Shown here one piece after another: positions 7,901 through 19,610 of a DNA stretch of 64,000 nt. The first letter of the stretch is position 1. Each line of letters starts with the position of its first letter. Position numbers and translations under genes: made by a program. This stretch comes from Neisseria montereyensis (GTDB taxonomy: Bacteria > Pseudomonadota > Gammaproteobacteria > Burkholderiales > Neisseriaceae), in contig NZ_JANUXW010000001.1 of NCBI RefSeq assembly GCF_024834045.1, forward strand, positions 124,001-188,000, in the 5' to 3' direction. A model generated the notes under the pieces. It was not told the origin of the DNA, ran no database searches, and saw only the letters and a program-made list of their open reading frames with translations.

Positions 7901-10471
7901 TTGAAAAACAATCATAAAATCAAACTAATCGCGGCTTCCTTAGCTTTCAGTACATCATTGTCGGCCATGGGCGGCTTGGGTGGTTTGAGCGTTCAATCTA
8001 ATCTTGGTGAGCCTTTTTCCGGGTCGGTAACGGTAACGGGTGAGGAAGCTCAAATATTATTGAATGGCGGCAGTGCTTCCCTCTCAAACAATAATTTGCG
8101 GACCAGTGTTAGAAAATCGGGCGATAATGCCGTTATCAGTATTCGTTCTAATGCACCGGTTAATGACCCCGTTTTGGTTTTTCAAATCGGTGTGGGGGCA
8201 CAATCGCGCCAATATACCGCCATTATTGATCCGCCCGATTATTCAGCAGAACAAAATACAAGTTCGAATAATGCTAATACTCAAGAAGTTGTTGCCGATC
8301 AAACAGCTAGTCGTGCTCAAGAGCAACGCAGGTCGTCTGCGCAAACAAATTTAAGAGAGAAAAAAGCGCAGGAGCAAGCAAAAACTGTACGTCGGAAACC
8401 GGCGGTTATTGCCCGAACAAACAAAAAACAGGATGCTCGACGAGATACAGAGAATGTACCGGATAAACAGCAACAGATATTACGCGGTAACTATACCATT
8501 CGTCATGGCGAAACGCTGACATCTATTGCCGAGAGAGTGCGCCCGCGTGGATTGAGTGTTCATGATACGATTAACGCTTTAGTTGCTGCCAACCCGAGTT
8601 TGTTTCCCAATCAAAATCCTAATTTGATCAATGCGGGTAAAGTTTTAAATATCCCTTCCGCACAAGAGTTGGTACGCCTTGCACAACAACCGGTAGCGAC
8701 CGGTGAGGTAAAAGAGTCCGCACCATCTAAACAGGAGCAGGTTGAAAAAACAGTATCCGCGTCGGCAGAAGCGACCGAACAACAGTCACCGGAAACGCCG
8801 TCAGTTGCTGTTGAGAATGAGACCCCTAACGAAACACAAGATACAACAGCAATTGCCAGTGCGCCTGTTAATGCCGCTTCGGAAGTGCCTGAAATGGCCA
8901 GTGAAGCCGTTGCAGAAGTATCTGCAGAAGAAGAGGCTGCCTCACAATCTCAAATGGCACCGACAGATACAGCACAAGAACAACAGCCCGCCTCTTCTGG
9001 TGAAGAAGATAGCGGCTGGTGGCGTTGGCTATTATTTGCCGGAATTGCTGCTATTGCCTTATGGTTATTATTGAAAGCCGCAGGTAAGAAAAAACAAACA
9101 CCGGATACTATTTTTGCAGATGATGTGGAAGTAGAAGATGATATTGTTTTAGACAGCGATATCAGCCAAGACAGCAATATTTTTACAGATGCAGCCAAGA
9201 ATAATGAAACGGACGTATCTTCTAGAGATGCCAAAACATCAAAAGATAATGTGGAACCGGCCGTTAAAGCTGCATTGGTTACAACTGCCGCTACTACTGC
9301 CGCGGCTTCCAAACCCGATGATGCGCTGAATGTAGAAGATGATTTTGACGACGATATCTTCTTCACCGAAACCGAAGTAGTTCCGGTAGAAAAATCCGGT
9401 GAAGACTTTAATCTGGATCTAGGGGCGATTGATAAAGAACAGGGAGCAATTGTTTCCAGCTCTTTAACCCAAGACGAAGAAACGCAAAAACGTCAGAATG
9501 CCGACTGGGATAAGATTGAGTCTACGGAAAGTGTATACGAACCTGATCCTGAAAGCGAATATCAGCATATTGCTGTTGAGTTTGATGCGAATGCCAACAA
9601 AACTGATGAAGCGGCGTTGGATGCAGAAGAGCAAACAGATATCAAGCTTGATACTGAAATAGTGGAAGCTGATTCGGTTGAAGCACCGAAAGATGGCTTA
9701 CAACCGTTGGTTGAGCAAGTTCAAGAACCGGCTGATCTCGAATATGAGCAGCCTGCTATTGAGATAAGTGAAACGACAGATACGCCTTCAGAGAATAAGG
9801 TATCTGATATTGCAACTGCTGAAGCAGATACCGATTCATTGGCTGAAAGCAATACGTCTGTAGCAGCAGAGCAAGACGATAATGCACTTGAGTTCGAAAT
9901 AGTAGGTGATCAAACATCTGAATCTGAAAGTGCGCCTGTACAAACTGTAGAGCAATCAGAAGCAGATGTAGCTGCACCTGCACCTTTAGATTTTGATATT
10001 GCTGAAACACCTGCCGAATCCGATAGCGTACAGTTTGATACAACATCTGAAACAGTTGATGTACAGGATGAATCGGTTGAAGAGACCAATTTGGTTACTT
10101 CGTCACAAGATACTGTTCAAGAAGTTAAAGATGATTTCGTATTGTCTCAGGATCAACAAGAAGGTGGCATTTCTTTCCAAGATTCCGAAGACTTAAGTGC
10201 GCCGATTGAGTTAGCTACTGCCGATGATACGGAAACCATTGAATGGGAAAGTATCAGCGTTGAAGAGGAAGATAATCAAAGTGATGGCGGATTTATTTCT
10301 GAATCCGTAGGTATGACCGCTCCGCTTGAAGCTAAATATGAATTGGCACAAATGTACATGGAGATTGGTGATCCAGATGCAGCACGTGAAACACTTCAAG
10401 AACTTTTAGAAGAATCAAGTGGGGAAATTTTAGAAAAAACCCAAGCCATGCTTGCCGAACTCAATAAGTAG
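7901..10471 (+). CDS. fimV: FimV-family peptidoglycan-binding protein (meningococcal TspA homologue)
   Basis: An 856-residue protein starting at TTG 7901, chosen because AGGGGA lies six bases upstream; an in-frame TTG at 7883 lacks this. Order: signal peptide (KIKLIAASLAFSTSLSAM), FimV N-terminal core (GLGGLSVQSNLGEPF), LysM domain around residues 195-255 (NYTIRHGETLTSIAERV, ending GKVLNIPSAQE), a single membrane helix near residue 375 (WWRWLLFAGIAAIALWLLL), a very acidic low-complexity cytoplasmic segment of more than 350 residues, and a C-terminal FimV_C/TPR-like motif (AKYELAQMYMEIGDPDAA). FimV in Pseudomonas organises type IV pili and polar proteins; TspA of N. meningitidis was described as a T-cell antigen linked to host-cell adhesion. 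The acidic middle is expected to vary between strains. Confidence 0.93.
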   Translation: MKNNHKIKLIAASLAFSTSLSAMGGLGGLSVQSNLGEPFSGSVTVTGEEAQILLNGGSASLSNNNLRTSVRKSGDNAVISIRSNAPVNDPVLVFQIGVGAQSRQYTAIIDPPDYSAEQNTSSNNANTQEVVADQTASRAQEQRRSSAQTNLREKKAQEQAKTVRRKPAVIARTNKKQDARRDTENVPDKQQQILRGNYTIRHGETLTSIAERVRPRGLSVHDTINALVAANPSLFPNQNPNLINAGKVLNIPSAQELVRLAQQPVATGEVKESAPSKQEQVEKTVSASAEATEQQSPETPSVAVENETPNETQDTTAIASAPVNAASEVPEMASEAVAEVSAEEEAASQSQMAPTDTAQEQQPASSGEEDSGWWRWLLFAGIAAIALWLLLKAAGKKKQTPDTIFADDVEVEDDIVLDSDISQDSNIFTDAAKNNETDVSSRDAKTSKDNVEPAVKAALVTTAATTAAASKPDDALNVEDDFDDDIFFTETEVVPVEKSGEDFNLDLGAIDKEQGAIVSSSLTQDEETQKRQNADWDKIESTESVYEPDPESEYQHIAVEFDANANKTDEAALDAEEQTDIKLDTEIVEADSVEAPKDGLQPLVEQVQEPADLEYEQPAIEISETTDTPSENKVSDIATAEADTDSLAESNTSVAAEQDDNALEFEIVGDQTSESESAPVQTVEQSEADVAAPAPLDFDIAETPAESDSVQFDTTSETVDVQDESVEETNLVTSSQDTVQEVKDDFVLSQDQQEGGISFQDSEDLSAPIELATADDTETIEWESISVEEEDNQSDGGFISESVGMTAPLEAKYELAQMYMEIGDPDAARETLQELLEESSGEILEKTQAMLAELNK

Positions 10472-10487
10472 TTTTGTGAATGTGATG

Positions 10488-10517
10488 AAAAATGCCGTCT
10501 GAAGACGGCATTTTTTT
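10488..10517 (+). terminator. Terminator of fimV made from an AT-type DUS
   Basis: A 12-bp stem (AAAAATGCCGTC with GACGGCATTTTT) and a TGAA loop, followed by further T. The arm contains the full 12-mer ATGCCGTCTGAA at 10492-10503. Confidence 0.9.
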
Positions 10518-10596
10518 GTTGGTCAAAATAAATAAAAATAATGAAATTTGAAATCAGATTATGGTTAAATTTTTGATATTGAATAACCTATAAGCC

Positions 10597-11406
10597 TTAT
10601 TCTTTTAACCGGCGTTTAACCGTATTAAAAAATCCCCTAAGAATATCAATATCTTCTTGTTGTGTATTGGCACTGAAAAAGAGGTTTTGCATACGCCGCA
10701 TTAATCGCTCACTGTTGCGGCGGTTGAAGAAACCAACATCATTCATCACACTTTCCATATGCACGACCATACCGAGGATTTGATTATGTGTTGCCGGATT
10801 GTTTTCTTGTTCTAAATGTGTCATCGGCATATCGGTTTGGCTGAATAATTCATAGCATACCACTTGTACGGCTTGAGCCAGATTGAGAGAAAAATATTCG
10901 GGATTACCGTTAATTGTCATCAGTCGGTTACAGTTTTGTACTTCTTCTATACTTAAACCGAAAGTTTCATTGCCAAATACTAAAGCAACCTGATGGCCGT
11001 CTGAAGCGGCTTGAAGCAGTTCCGGAACCAATTGGCGCGGTGTTTGTAGGGGCGCGGTTAATTCGCGTTTACGGCTGGTTAGTGCGCAGCTTAAAGTGGT
11101 TTCCGCTAAAGCTTCTTTTAGAGAGCCGACTATACGGGCATTTTGAAGAACGTCAGCGGCGCCGGAGGCCAGTACAAAGCTTTCTTCCGGTAATTTAAAT
11201 TTTTCCGGTTGTTCGGCATTGAAGATCGGTGGCTGTTCGGTCATCGGTGTGGCAATCAATTGTGGGGAGACTAGTGTTAAGCGGTGTAAGCCCATGGTTT
11301 TCATGGCGCGTGCGGCTGAACCGATATTGGCCGGGTGGCTGGTTCGGGTTAAAACAATGTGGATATTATCAAGATAAGTAGGTAAAGTTGGTGTAGGGTT
11401 TATCAT
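10597..11406 (-). CDS. trmJ: tRNA (cytidine/uridine-2'-O-)-methyltransferase TrmJ
   Basis: A 269-residue SPOUT-class methyltransferase. Motifs: NIGSAARAMKTMGL near residue 28 and VFGNETFGLSIEE near residue 142, which form the knotted SAM-binding site, then LAQAVQVVCYEL. TrmJ methylates the ribose at position 32 of several tRNAs. The C-terminal ~90 residues form the helical extension typical of TrmJ. The gene is divergent from suhB, a neighbour also connected with RNA metabolism in enterobacteria. The start has no strong ribosome binding site. Confidence 0.92.
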   Translation of the reverse strand: MINPTPTLPTYLDNIHIVLTRTSHPANIGSAARAMKTMGLHRLTLVSPQLIATPMTEQPPIFNAEQPEKFKLPEESFVLASGAADVLQNARIVGSLKEALAETTLSCALTSRKRELTAPLQTPRQLVPELLQAASDGHQVALVFGNETFGLSIEEVQNCNRLMTINGNPEYFSLNLAQAVQVVCYELFSQTDMPMTHLEQENNPATHNQILGMVVHMESVMNDVGFFNRRNSERLMRRMQNLFFSANTQQEDIDILRGFFNTVKRRLKE

Positions 11407-11514
11407 GTTTTATTTTCGTAACAAGGGTATAATAATAGCTTGATATTTTTTTTAGACGGCATATTCGGATAGTGTTCGAAAAAAAACAGTATTAAAGCCA
11501 AAGGCCGTCTGAAA

Positions 11515-11526
11515 AGCTCTTTAACA
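11515..11526 (+). promoter_or_regulatory. boxA-like antitermination element in suhB leader
   Basis: AGCTCTTTAACA matches the rRNA-operon boxA consensus TGCTCTTTAACA at 11 of 12 positions. It lies 68 bases before the suhB ATG and directly after an AG-type DUS (11502-11513). A small hairpin follows at 11540-11560. In E. coli, the suhB mRNA leader carries a boxA through which the NusB/NusE/SuhB complex represses suhB. The match here is seen directly; the function is inferred. Confidence 0.7.
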
Positions 11527-11594
11527 ACATTGGAAACAGCGTAAACACTGTGTTTTTACGTTAAGACTTATTGTACCTGATTAGAAAGAATGCC

Positions 11595-12383
11595 ATGAAC
11601 CCGATTTTAAATACTGCTTTTAAAGCTGCCCGTAAGGCAGGCGATATGATGATTCGCGCCGCCAGCAATTTGAGTGCGGTGAAAACCGACAGCAAAGCGT
11701 TTAATGATTTTGTTTCCGATGTTGATCGTACGGCAGAGGCGATTTTGGTTGATGCCTTAAAAGAAGCTTATCCGCATCATAGAATTTTGGCGGAGGAAAG
11801 CGGTGCTCATGGTAAAACAACAGCCGAATACGAATGGATTATTGATCCGCTAGACGGTACCACCAATTATTTGCACGGCCATCCGCAATATGCGATTTCT
11901 ATGGCACTGCGTCATAAAGGTGTTTTGCAGGAAGCATTGGTTTACGCGCCTGAACGTAATGATTTATATATGGCTTCACGCGGGCAGGGCGCATTATTGA
12001 ATGACCGCCGTATTCGGGTTTCCAACCGTATTGAGTTGAACCGATGCTTGATTGGTACAGGCTTTCCGGTTGTTGATCAGAGTATGATGGATACTTATCT
12101 GGCTATTTTAAAAGATTTTTTAGCAAAAACTGCAGGCGGTCGCCGTGAGGGAGCTGCTGCTTTGGATTTATGTGCTGTTGCCTGCGGTCGCTTAGATGGC
12201 TTTTTTGAATTTAACCTGAAGCCTTGGGATATTGCGGCGGGTGCGTTGATGGTTCAGGAAGCCGGCGGCATTGTAACGGATATGCAGGGCAATGAGCATT
12301 GGCTGGAAAGTGGTGATACTGTTGCCGGTAATCCGAAAGTATTGGGGCAGATGTTGCAAATTATTGCGCCGCATGTGAAATAA
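11595..12383 (+). CDS. suhB: Inositol-1-monophosphatase family protein / Nus-complex protein SuhB
   Basis: A 262-residue protein from ATG 11595 (MNPILNTAFKAARKAGDMM). An in-frame TTG 24 bases upstream is less likely. Mg-binding motifs of the family are present: AEESG (near residue 68), WIIDPLDGTTNY (near 82) and WDIAAGALMVQEAGG (near 212). Family members hydrolyse myo-inositol-1-phosphate; in E. coli the main role of SuhB is structural, in the NusA-NusB-NusE complex that acts on rRNA transcription. The boxA in its leader supports that second role. It ends in a DUS terminator shared with the convergent copper ATPase gene. Confidence 0.95.
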   Translation: MNPILNTAFKAARKAGDMMIRAASNLSAVKTDSKAFNDFVSDVDRTAEAILVDALKEAYPHHRILAEESGAHGKTTAEYEWIIDPLDGTTNYLHGHPQYAISMALRHKGVLQEALVYAPERNDLYMASRGQGALLNDRRIRVSNRIELNRCLIGTGFPVVDQSMMDTYLAILKDFLAKTAGGRREGAAALDLCAVACGRLDGFFEFNLKPWDIAAGALMVQEAGGIVTDMQGNEHWLESGDTVAGNPKVLGQMLQIIAPHVK

Positions 12384-12405
12384 AATACGCGTTTACAGCT
12401 TAACG

Positions 12406-12440
12406 AGGCCGTCTGAATATATATTTCAGACGGCCTTTTT
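12406..12440 (+). terminator. DUS inverted-pair terminator between suhB and ccoI
   Basis: AGGCCGTCTGAAA and its reverse complement flank a short AT loop and are followed by TTTTT on the plus strand. Both flanking genes converge here, so it can serve both. Confidence 0.85.
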
Positions 12441-12442
12441 GT

Positions 12443-14902
12443 TTACTTTCTTTTTAATAATCTTAAGGCATTGGCAACGACGACAATCGAGCTGAAACTC
12501 ATGCCGGCCGCTGCTATCCATGGTGTGACATAGCCAAAAACCGCCAGAGGCACAACGATAATATTATAGACCCCCGCCCAAACCAGATTTTGGCGGATAA
12601 TCATGCGGGTACGGCGTGCCTGCTCGATCATTTTAGGCAGCACGCGCATATCTTCGTTTAATAAAATAACGTCAGCACCGTCACGGGCTACATCCGCACC
12701 GCCGGATACCGCCACCGATACATCGGCTTGTGCTAAAACTGGGGCATCGTTAATACCGTCGCCAACCATCAGAACCGTACGTTGTTGGTGCTGGAGTGCG
12801 TCTACATAAGCGAGTTTGTCTTCGGGGGAAGCTTCGGCGCGATAAGTGTCCAATGCCAATTCTTCAGCTAAATTTTGTACGGTTTCGGTGCGGTCGCCAC
12901 TGAGCAGATGCAGGCGTATGCCTTGGGCTTTTAAAGCCGACAGCATTTCGCCAATACCGTCTTTCACTTCGTCTTCTAATAAAAAGGCCGTCTGAAAACC
13001 TTTGCTGTTGCCAAGATAGACAATACTGCCATTGTGTTGGATATCAGCCTGTTCGGGCGGATTTCCGGCAATCTCGGCAACAAAATCGGCTTTACCCAAT
13101 GCCCAGATATCGGTTTCGCCGTGAATATTGAGTTGTGCGCGTACACCGCTGCCGACATGGTTTATCCGCTGTTCCGCTATCGGATAGGCTATTTCGTTTT
13201 CCGGCAAAATATGTTGTGCATAGGCCAGAATGGCTTTAGCTATCGGATGTTCCGATTGGTTTTCCAACATTTGCGCGGCCATAGCGGCGTCTCTTTCATT
13301 CAGACGGCCTAAAGACACGGTTCGGATAACGGATAAGGTACCTTTGGTTAGTGTGCCGGTTTTATCGAATACAACATCATTAATTTGCGCTAGGGCCTCC
13401 AAACTGCCGCTACCGGATACCAATATGCCGTCTGAAGCCAAGCTGCCGGTGGAAGCGGCTAAGGCGGCGGGCGTGGCTAGAGAAAGCGCGCATGGGCAGG
13501 TGATAACCAATAAGGAAACGGTTATCCATAATGCCGTTACCGGATCCGCATAAATCGTCCAGCCGATAAAAACCGGAATAGCGAGTATTAATAAGCCTGA
13601 AATAAAAGAAGCGGCATAGCGGTCGGCCAGTTCCGCTAATTTGGGTTTTTGTGCCAGCGCGCGATCCAGTAATTTGACGATATGTGATAAACGAGTATTG
13701 TTGCCGATTTGTTCGGTGCGGATAATCAACGGGCTTAATGAGTTTAAGGTGCCGGCCACCACTTTATCACCCTGTTTTTTCGATACGGGCAGACTTTCCC
13801 CTGTTAGCATGGCTTCATTGACTTCGCTTTCCCCTGATAATACTTCCCCATCTATGGGAATCACTTCGCCCGGATAAACGGCTACGGTATCGCCAATCGC
13901 TAACTGTACAACCGCAGCTTCCCGAACCTGTTCACTTTCCGGATAATCGGGCAAGCGGTGGCAGAATGCCGGTATCAGTTTTACCAATCTTTCCGCCGCA
14001 TCGCCTGCCTTATGTCGTGCCACCTGTTCCATATAGCGGCCGGCCAGCAGAAAGAAGATAAACATTGCGACCGATTCGAAATACATGCCCTGCCCAGAGT
14101 CGCTGATTAAGCTATACATGCCGGCAATAAAAGTAAGGGTAATGGCCAGTGCAACCGGTGTATCCATACCTGTGCGGCGGTTTTTAATGTCGCGCCGCAT
14201 GCCTTTGTAAAACGGAACCGCCGAATAAAACATAGCGGGTAAGACCATCAGGAATGCACCCCAATGCAACAGGCTTAAAAACAATGGCTCGATTTGATCG
14301 CTGTAAAGATAAGTCGGTATGGCAAACATCATGGTTTGCATCATCGACAGCCCGGCCACGGCCAAACGGATTAATGACTGCTTACGTTCTGCCTGTATCT
14401 GCTCTTCCATTTTTTGTGCATCGTAAGGAACAGCCGTATAGCCGATTTGCTGAATCAGCATCAAAATAGAGGAAAGCGATAGTTTTACCGTGTCCCAAGC
14501 AATGCGTACGCGGCGGGTACTGTAATTTAAATCGGCCCGTACTATGCCTTCGGTGCGCAACAGACGTTGTTCAATCAGCCAAACGCAGGCGGCACAAGTA
14601 ATGCCGCCGAGCATCAATACCGCTTCACGTTCGCCATCTGCACCTTGTTCGACAAACTCAGCCTGTACTTCGGGTAAATCATAAAGTTTTAAACGGTCTA
14701 AAATTTCTTGCGGGGGCAGTGCGGCTTTTTCAGCATCGGCGGTACGCTGTTTATAGTAGTTTCCCAATCCCGCATCAATAATGCTTTGTGCCACTGCTTG
14801 GCAGCCGGCACAACAAGTATCATGTGATTCATTTTCATAAATCACCGGAAAAGAAAGATTGTCGGGCACATCAAGTCCGCAATGGAAACATGTTTTTTTC
14901 AT
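12443..14902 (-). CDS. ccoI: Copper-exporting P1B-type ATPase, CcoI/FixI-like
   Basis: An 819-residue heavy-metal P-type ATPase. I chose ATG 14902 ([13 protein letters not shown]); a TTG at 14938 is the longer alternative. Order: an N-terminal Cys-rich metal-binding region (CFHCGLDVP and [10 protein letters not shown]), an HMA domain with [14 protein letters not shown], eight membrane helices, the actuator motif [10 protein letters not shown], the intramembrane [11 protein letters not shown], the phosphorylation site DKTGTLTKG and the hinge [10 protein letters not shown]. The N-terminal Cys-rich region and the CPC motif fit the CcoI subgroup, which delivers copper for cbb3 oxidase assembly, better than CopA detoxification pumps. 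No ccoNOP genes are in the window. DUS copies occur inside the gene (for example 13425-13436). Confidence 0.9.
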   Translation of the reverse strand: MKKTCFHCGLDVPDNLSFPVIYENESHDTCCAGCQAVAQSIIDAGLGNYYKQRTADAEKAALPPQEILDRLKLYDLPEVQAEFVEQGADGEREAVLMLGGITCAACVWLIEQRLLRTEGIVRADLNYSTRRVRIAWDTVKLSLSSILMLIQQIGYTAVPYDAQKMEEQIQAERKQSLIRLAVAGLSMMQTMMFAIPTYLYSDQIEPLFLSLLHWGAFLMVLPAMFYSAVPFYKGMRRDIKNRRTGMDTPVALAITLTFIAGMYSLISDSGQGMYFESVAMFIFFLLAGRYMEQVARHKAGDAAERLVKLIPAFCHRLPDYPESEQVREAAVVQLAIGDTVAVYPGEVIPIDGEVLSGESEVNEAMLTGESLPVSKKQGDKVVAGTLNSLSPLIIRTEQIGNNTRLSHIVKLLDRALAQKPKLAELADRYAASFISGLLILAIPVFIGWTIYADPVTALWITVSLLVITCPCALSLATPAALAASTGSLASDGILVSGSGSLEALAQINDVVFDKTGTLTKGTLSVIRTVSLGRLNERDAAMAAQMLENQSEHPIAKAILAYAQHILPENEIAYPIAEQRINHVGSGVRAQLNIHGETDIWALGKADFVAEIAGNPPEQADIQHNGSIVYLGNSKGFQTAFLLEDEVKDGIGEMLSALKAQGIRLHLLSGDRTETVQNLAEELALDTYRAEASPEDKLAYVDALQHQQRTVLMVGDGINDAPVLAQADVSVAVSGGADVARDGADVILLNEDMRVLPKMIEQARRTRMIIRQNLVWAGVYNIIVVPLAVFGYVTPWIAAAGMSFSSIVVVANALRLLKRK

Positions 14903-15195
14903 GGCAGCGATTGTACGCGCACGACTTTTAAGGGGCAATGGAAAAGAAACGCAGTATTAGAAAGCAGGGAGGCATCCATATAAAGAGTTAAAAAACAAGT
15001 AAATAGCACATACATTTCATTACCTAAATTTACAACACAATTTTATTAAAAATATTTTTAACATCAAATTTTTAAAGAAAGTTGTTTTAAAAAAAATCTT
15101 ATTGCCATATAATATTTTCCACAATATGATTTTTTAATTAAAAAAATTTTACAAATAAAACACATTTAAAAACGTTTGTTTCACTTGGAGTAAAT
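14903..15195. other. AT-rich intergenic region upstream of ccoI and the 56-residue ORF
   Basis: About 290 bp, strongly AT-rich, with runs of T and A. A plus-strand TATAAT at about 15107-15112 could serve the downstream small ORF, but I see no convincing -35 at the right distance. No gene is seen. Confidence 0.4.
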
Positions 15196-15366
15196 ATGAT
15201 TGACCGTCTGATGCCGATTTTTGCCTTAATCGGGGTGCTTTCTACATTTTGTTACGCAGGGTTAGCCGTATGGGCTGTATATAGCAATATCGCCGAGCTT
15301 AAGAAAAAGCGAAACCATACCAAACACCATACTGTCAAAGGTTCTTTAGATTGTTGGTTGCGATAA
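15196..15366 (+). CDS. Small single-pass membrane protein, 56 residues
   Basis: ATG at 15196 has GGAG five bases upstream. The product begins MIDRLMPIFALIGVLSTFCY and has one hydrophobic segment at about residues 6-30, followed by a basic, His-rich tail (AELKKKRNHTKHHTVK) and the end DCWLR. This layout predicts a membrane anchor with a positively charged cytoplasmic end. It is divergent from the copper ATPase gene, which suggested CcoS, but the FDDL-type motif of CcoS is absent. A strong terminator follows at 15522. I do not recognise the protein; the ribosome binding site, length and codon use favour a real gene. Confidence 0.55.
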   Translation: MIDRLMPIFALIGVLSTFCYAGLAVWAVYSNIAELKKKRNHTKHHTVKGSLDCWLR

Positions 15367-15521
15367 TATCTGTTTTAGATAACCGTCATTTATTTTATGG
15401 CTAGAAATAGTATTGATTTTATTTGGGTTGTCAGATAATCCAATAGGGGATAACTGTTTGTCGGCAATCAATATATTATTGGTATGACCGTTTACAAGAC
15501 TGTATAGGTGTTTATAGATAA

Positions 15522-15563
15522 ATATCGGGCGGTTACAGATAGCTTTCTGTAACCGCCCGATAT
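15522..15563. terminator. Strong bidirectional terminator, 18-bp perfect stem
   Basis: Arms 15522-15539 and 15546-15563 are perfect reverse complements with a six-base loop (core CGGGCGGTTACAGA). It contains no DUS, unlike most terminators in this window. It lies at the 3' end of prfC (minus) and after the small ORF at 15196 (plus); TTTT follows on the plus side. Confidence 0.85.
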
Positions 15564-15582
15564 TTTCAATTCAAAGCTGAAG

Positions 15583-17181
15583 TTAGGCATTTAAATTAAC
15601 GGAATGCTCGCGTGTTTCATGGAAAACAATATCGGGCCAGCGTTCTTGCGTTAGGTTTAGGTTGACCCGATTAGGTGCCAGATAAGCCAGATTGCCGCCG
15701 GCATCTACGGATAGATTGTTGGCATTGGTTTTTTCAAATTCGGCCAGTTTTTTCTTATCGTTGCAAGAAACCCAACGTGCCGACCAAATGGCGGCATTGT
15801 CGAATACGGCTTCTACGCCATATTCTGCTGCCAATCGGGACGTAACCACTTCAAATTGCAAAACGCCGACCGCACCTAAAATCAAGTCGGAACCGTTATG
15901 CGGTTTGAAAACCTGTACGGCACCTTCTTCGCCCAGTTGCTGCAAGCCTTTTTGGAGTTGTTTCATTTTCAGTGGGTTTTTAATGCGCACGCTGCGGAAT
16001 AATTCGGGAGCAAAGAACGGAATGCCGGTAAAGGCCAGTGTTTCGCCTTCTGAGAAACTATCGCCGATTTGGATGTTGCCGTGATTCGGAATACCGATAA
16101 TATCGCCGGCATAGGCTTCTTCAACCAATTCGCGATCATGCGACATAAAAGTCACCACGCTGGAAGCGGCAATTTCACGATTGATACGCAAATGTTTGAT
16201 TTTCATACCGCGTTCGAATTTGCCTGAACAAACGCGTAAAAATGCGATACGGTCGCGGTGTTTCGGATCCATATTGGCTTGAATTTTAAACACGAAGCCG
16301 CTGAATTTATCTTCATCGGGGGATACCATGCGTACGGTTGCATCGCGGTTTTGCGGAGCCGGTGCCCAGTCGATAAGGGAATTAAGGATTTCTTGAATAC
16401 CGAAATTATTAATGGCCGAACCGAAGAATACAGGGGTTAACTCGCCGGATAAAAATTCTTCGAGTGAAAATTCATTAGAGGCCGCCTGAACCAATTCGAT
16501 TTCCGCACGCAGGTTTTCCATGTCAAGCGGAAACAGTTCGTCTAAGCGCGGGTTGTCAAGGCCTTGAATCACTTCAAATTCGTGCGGTAATTTTTCGCCG
16601 CCGGCATCAAACAAATACACTTCGTCATTCAATATATGGTAAACGCCTTTGAAGTTTTTGCCCATGCCGATCGGCCAGGTAACCGGTGCGCAACGGATAT
16701 TGAGGATGTTTTCCACTTCGTCGAGCAGTTCGAGCGAGTCGCGTACTTCACGGTCGTATTTATTCATAAACGTCACAATCGGCGTATTGCGCAAACGGCA
16801 GACGTTTAACAGCTTGATGGTTTGTGCTTCCACACCTTTGGCGGCATCAATCACCATTAACGCGCTATCCACGGCGGTAAGCACGCGGTAGGTATCTTCG
16901 GAGAAGTCTTGGTGGCCGGGGGTGTCGAGCAGGTTGACGATATGGTCTTTATAGTCGAACTGCATCACGGATGAGGCGACGGAAATGCCGCGTTGTTTTT
17001 CGATTTCCATCCAGTCTGATGTGGCGAACTTCCCGGTTTTTTTCCCCTTGACGGTACCGGCACTTTGAATGGCGCCGGAGAATAACAATAGTTTTTCGGT
17101 GAGCGTGGTTTTACCGGCATCGGGGTGGGAAATAATGGCAAATGTACGGCGGCGGCGTACTTCTTCTGGAATATGGGACAT
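15583..17181 (-). CDS. prfC: Peptide chain release factor 3
   Basis: A 532-residue translational GTPase that recycles RF1/RF2 after termination. G1 is HPDAGKTT near residue 21, G3 is DTPGHQDF near 88, and G4 is NKYD near 142. The start [20 protein letters not shown] is typical of RF3, as is the [13 protein letters not shown] segment. Domain II (about 300-390) and the RF3-specific C-terminal domain (to 532) are complete. AAGAG precedes the ATG. The gene seems to be transcribed alone, with a DUS-containing gap to holC. Confidence 0.97.
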   Translation of the reverse strand: MSHIPEEVRRRRTFAIISHPDAGKTTLTEKLLLFSGAIQSAGTVKGKKTGKFATSDWMEIEKQRGISVASSVMQFDYKDHIVNLLDTPGHQDFSEDTYRVLTAVDSALMVIDAAKGVEAQTIKLLNVCRLRNTPIVTFMNKYDREVRDSLELLDEVENILNIRCAPVTWPIGMGKNFKGVYHILNDEVYLFDAGGEKLPHEFEVIQGLDNPRLDELFPLDMENLRAEIELVQAASNEFSLEEFLSGELTPVFFGSAINNFGIQEILNSLIDWAPAPQNRDATVRMVSPDEDKFSGFVFKIQANMDPKHRDRIAFLRVCSGKFERGMKIKHLRINREIAASSVVTFMSHDRELVEEAYAGDIIGIPNHGNIQIGDSFSEGETLAFTGIPFFAPELFRSVRIKNPLKMKQLQKGLQQLGEEGAVQVFKPHNGSDLILGAVGVLQFEVVTSRLAAEYGVEAVFDNAAIWSARWVSCNDKKKLAEFEKTNANNLSVDAGGNLAYLAPNRVNLNLTQERWPDIVFHETREHSVNLNA

Positions 17182-17398
17182 AATGACTCTTCGTTGGAAT
17201 AATGGTTTTCAGACGGCCTAAGCAGTATGCCATCGTTTTTACTTCGCTTGGCTCGCTGCGCTGTTGTCATGAGGATTTACAGCTTATTTTTTCATAGGCC
17301 GTCTGAATAAGAAAGAGGGCGGATTGTACAAAAAAATGCTTGGTTTTTCAATGTTTAGAAAGCATTAAGGCCGTCTGAAAAAAATTGAGCTGCCTGTT

Positions 17399-17839
17399 TC
17401 AGGCTTTTCCCTGCATATTGTGATGTTCGATGTGAAAACCTTTTTGTCGATAGGCTTTAAAGCGTTCACGCGCTTCGGCCAACTCTTCCAAACCGTTGCC
17501 GACAATTTCCAATACTCTGGTAGGCAAAACGGCAGCATCACACCAAAAATCGGGCGAGTAGTTCAGTACAACGGTTTGTTCGGGCACTGTCGGTATCTCA
17601 TTTCCGCCTGCCAACACCAAAGGTACATGCTGCGGAAAACTTTCGCCGGATAGCCATATTTCGTGCGCTAAAAAACTTTCTGCTTCAAATTGCCACAAAA
17701 CGGTATCGAATTGTGATACAGCTTCGGCAGATTCTACCCACAATAAAACCGGTGCACGACCTCGTATGGCGCGGGCGGCCAAACGGCAGACGAAAGCAGC
17801 GGGATCGGCAACATGGGTATAAAACGTGGCTTGGGGCAT
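17399..17839 (-). CDS. holC: DNA polymerase III chi subunit
   Basis: A 146-residue HolC protein (starts MPQATFYTHVADPAAFVCRL; contains PVLLWVESAEAVSQFDTVLW and FLAHEIW). Chi links the clamp loader to single-strand binding protein through psi. Divergence is normal in this family, but the N-terminal pattern and the region with the Trp residues are recognisable. The C-terminal part RFKAYRQKGFHIEHHNM fits the last helix. It stands alone between prfC and serS. Confidence 0.88.
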   Translation of the reverse strand: MPQATFYTHVADPAAFVCRLAARAIRGRAPVLLWVESAEAVSQFDTVLWQFEAESFLAHEIWLSGESFPQHVPLVLAGGNEIPTVPEQTVVLNYSPDFWCDAAVLPTRVLEIVGNGLEELAEARERFKAYRQKGFHIEHHNMQGKA

Positions 17840-17968
17840 ATGGGTTTAGTGTGTTTGTTGGGTAGGGCGCTATGATTGGCGATTATTACGATAAACAAAA
17901 GCCGTGAAATAGCATCATAGTTTTCAGACGGCCTTATGCGATAGCGTAAGAGGCCGTCTGAAACAGGG

Positions 17969-19545
<1,577 letters not shown>

Positions 19546-19587
19546 TATAAAAATAAAAACGCTCCGGCTATGATAGTCGGAGCGTTT
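19546..19587 (-). terminator. Terminator of lpdA
   Basis: AAACGCTCCG (19557-19566) pairs with CGGAGCGTTT (19578-19587) around an 11-base loop. On the minus strand the stem is followed by a T-rich run. It closes the long sdhC-to-lpdA cluster and contains no DUS. Confidence 0.85.
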
Positions 19588-19610
19588 AATTTCAGCATTC
19601 AGCAAATAAC

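Noticed and set aside
9756-10046. 96-codon minus-strand frame opposite fimV, rich in Gln and Leu
   Set aside because: Shadow of the acidic repeat-like region of fimV; no translation signals.
15196-15366. Small membrane ORF as CcoS, the usual partner of CcoI
   Set aside because: No FDDL-type motif and a His/Lys-rich tail; kept as unknown.
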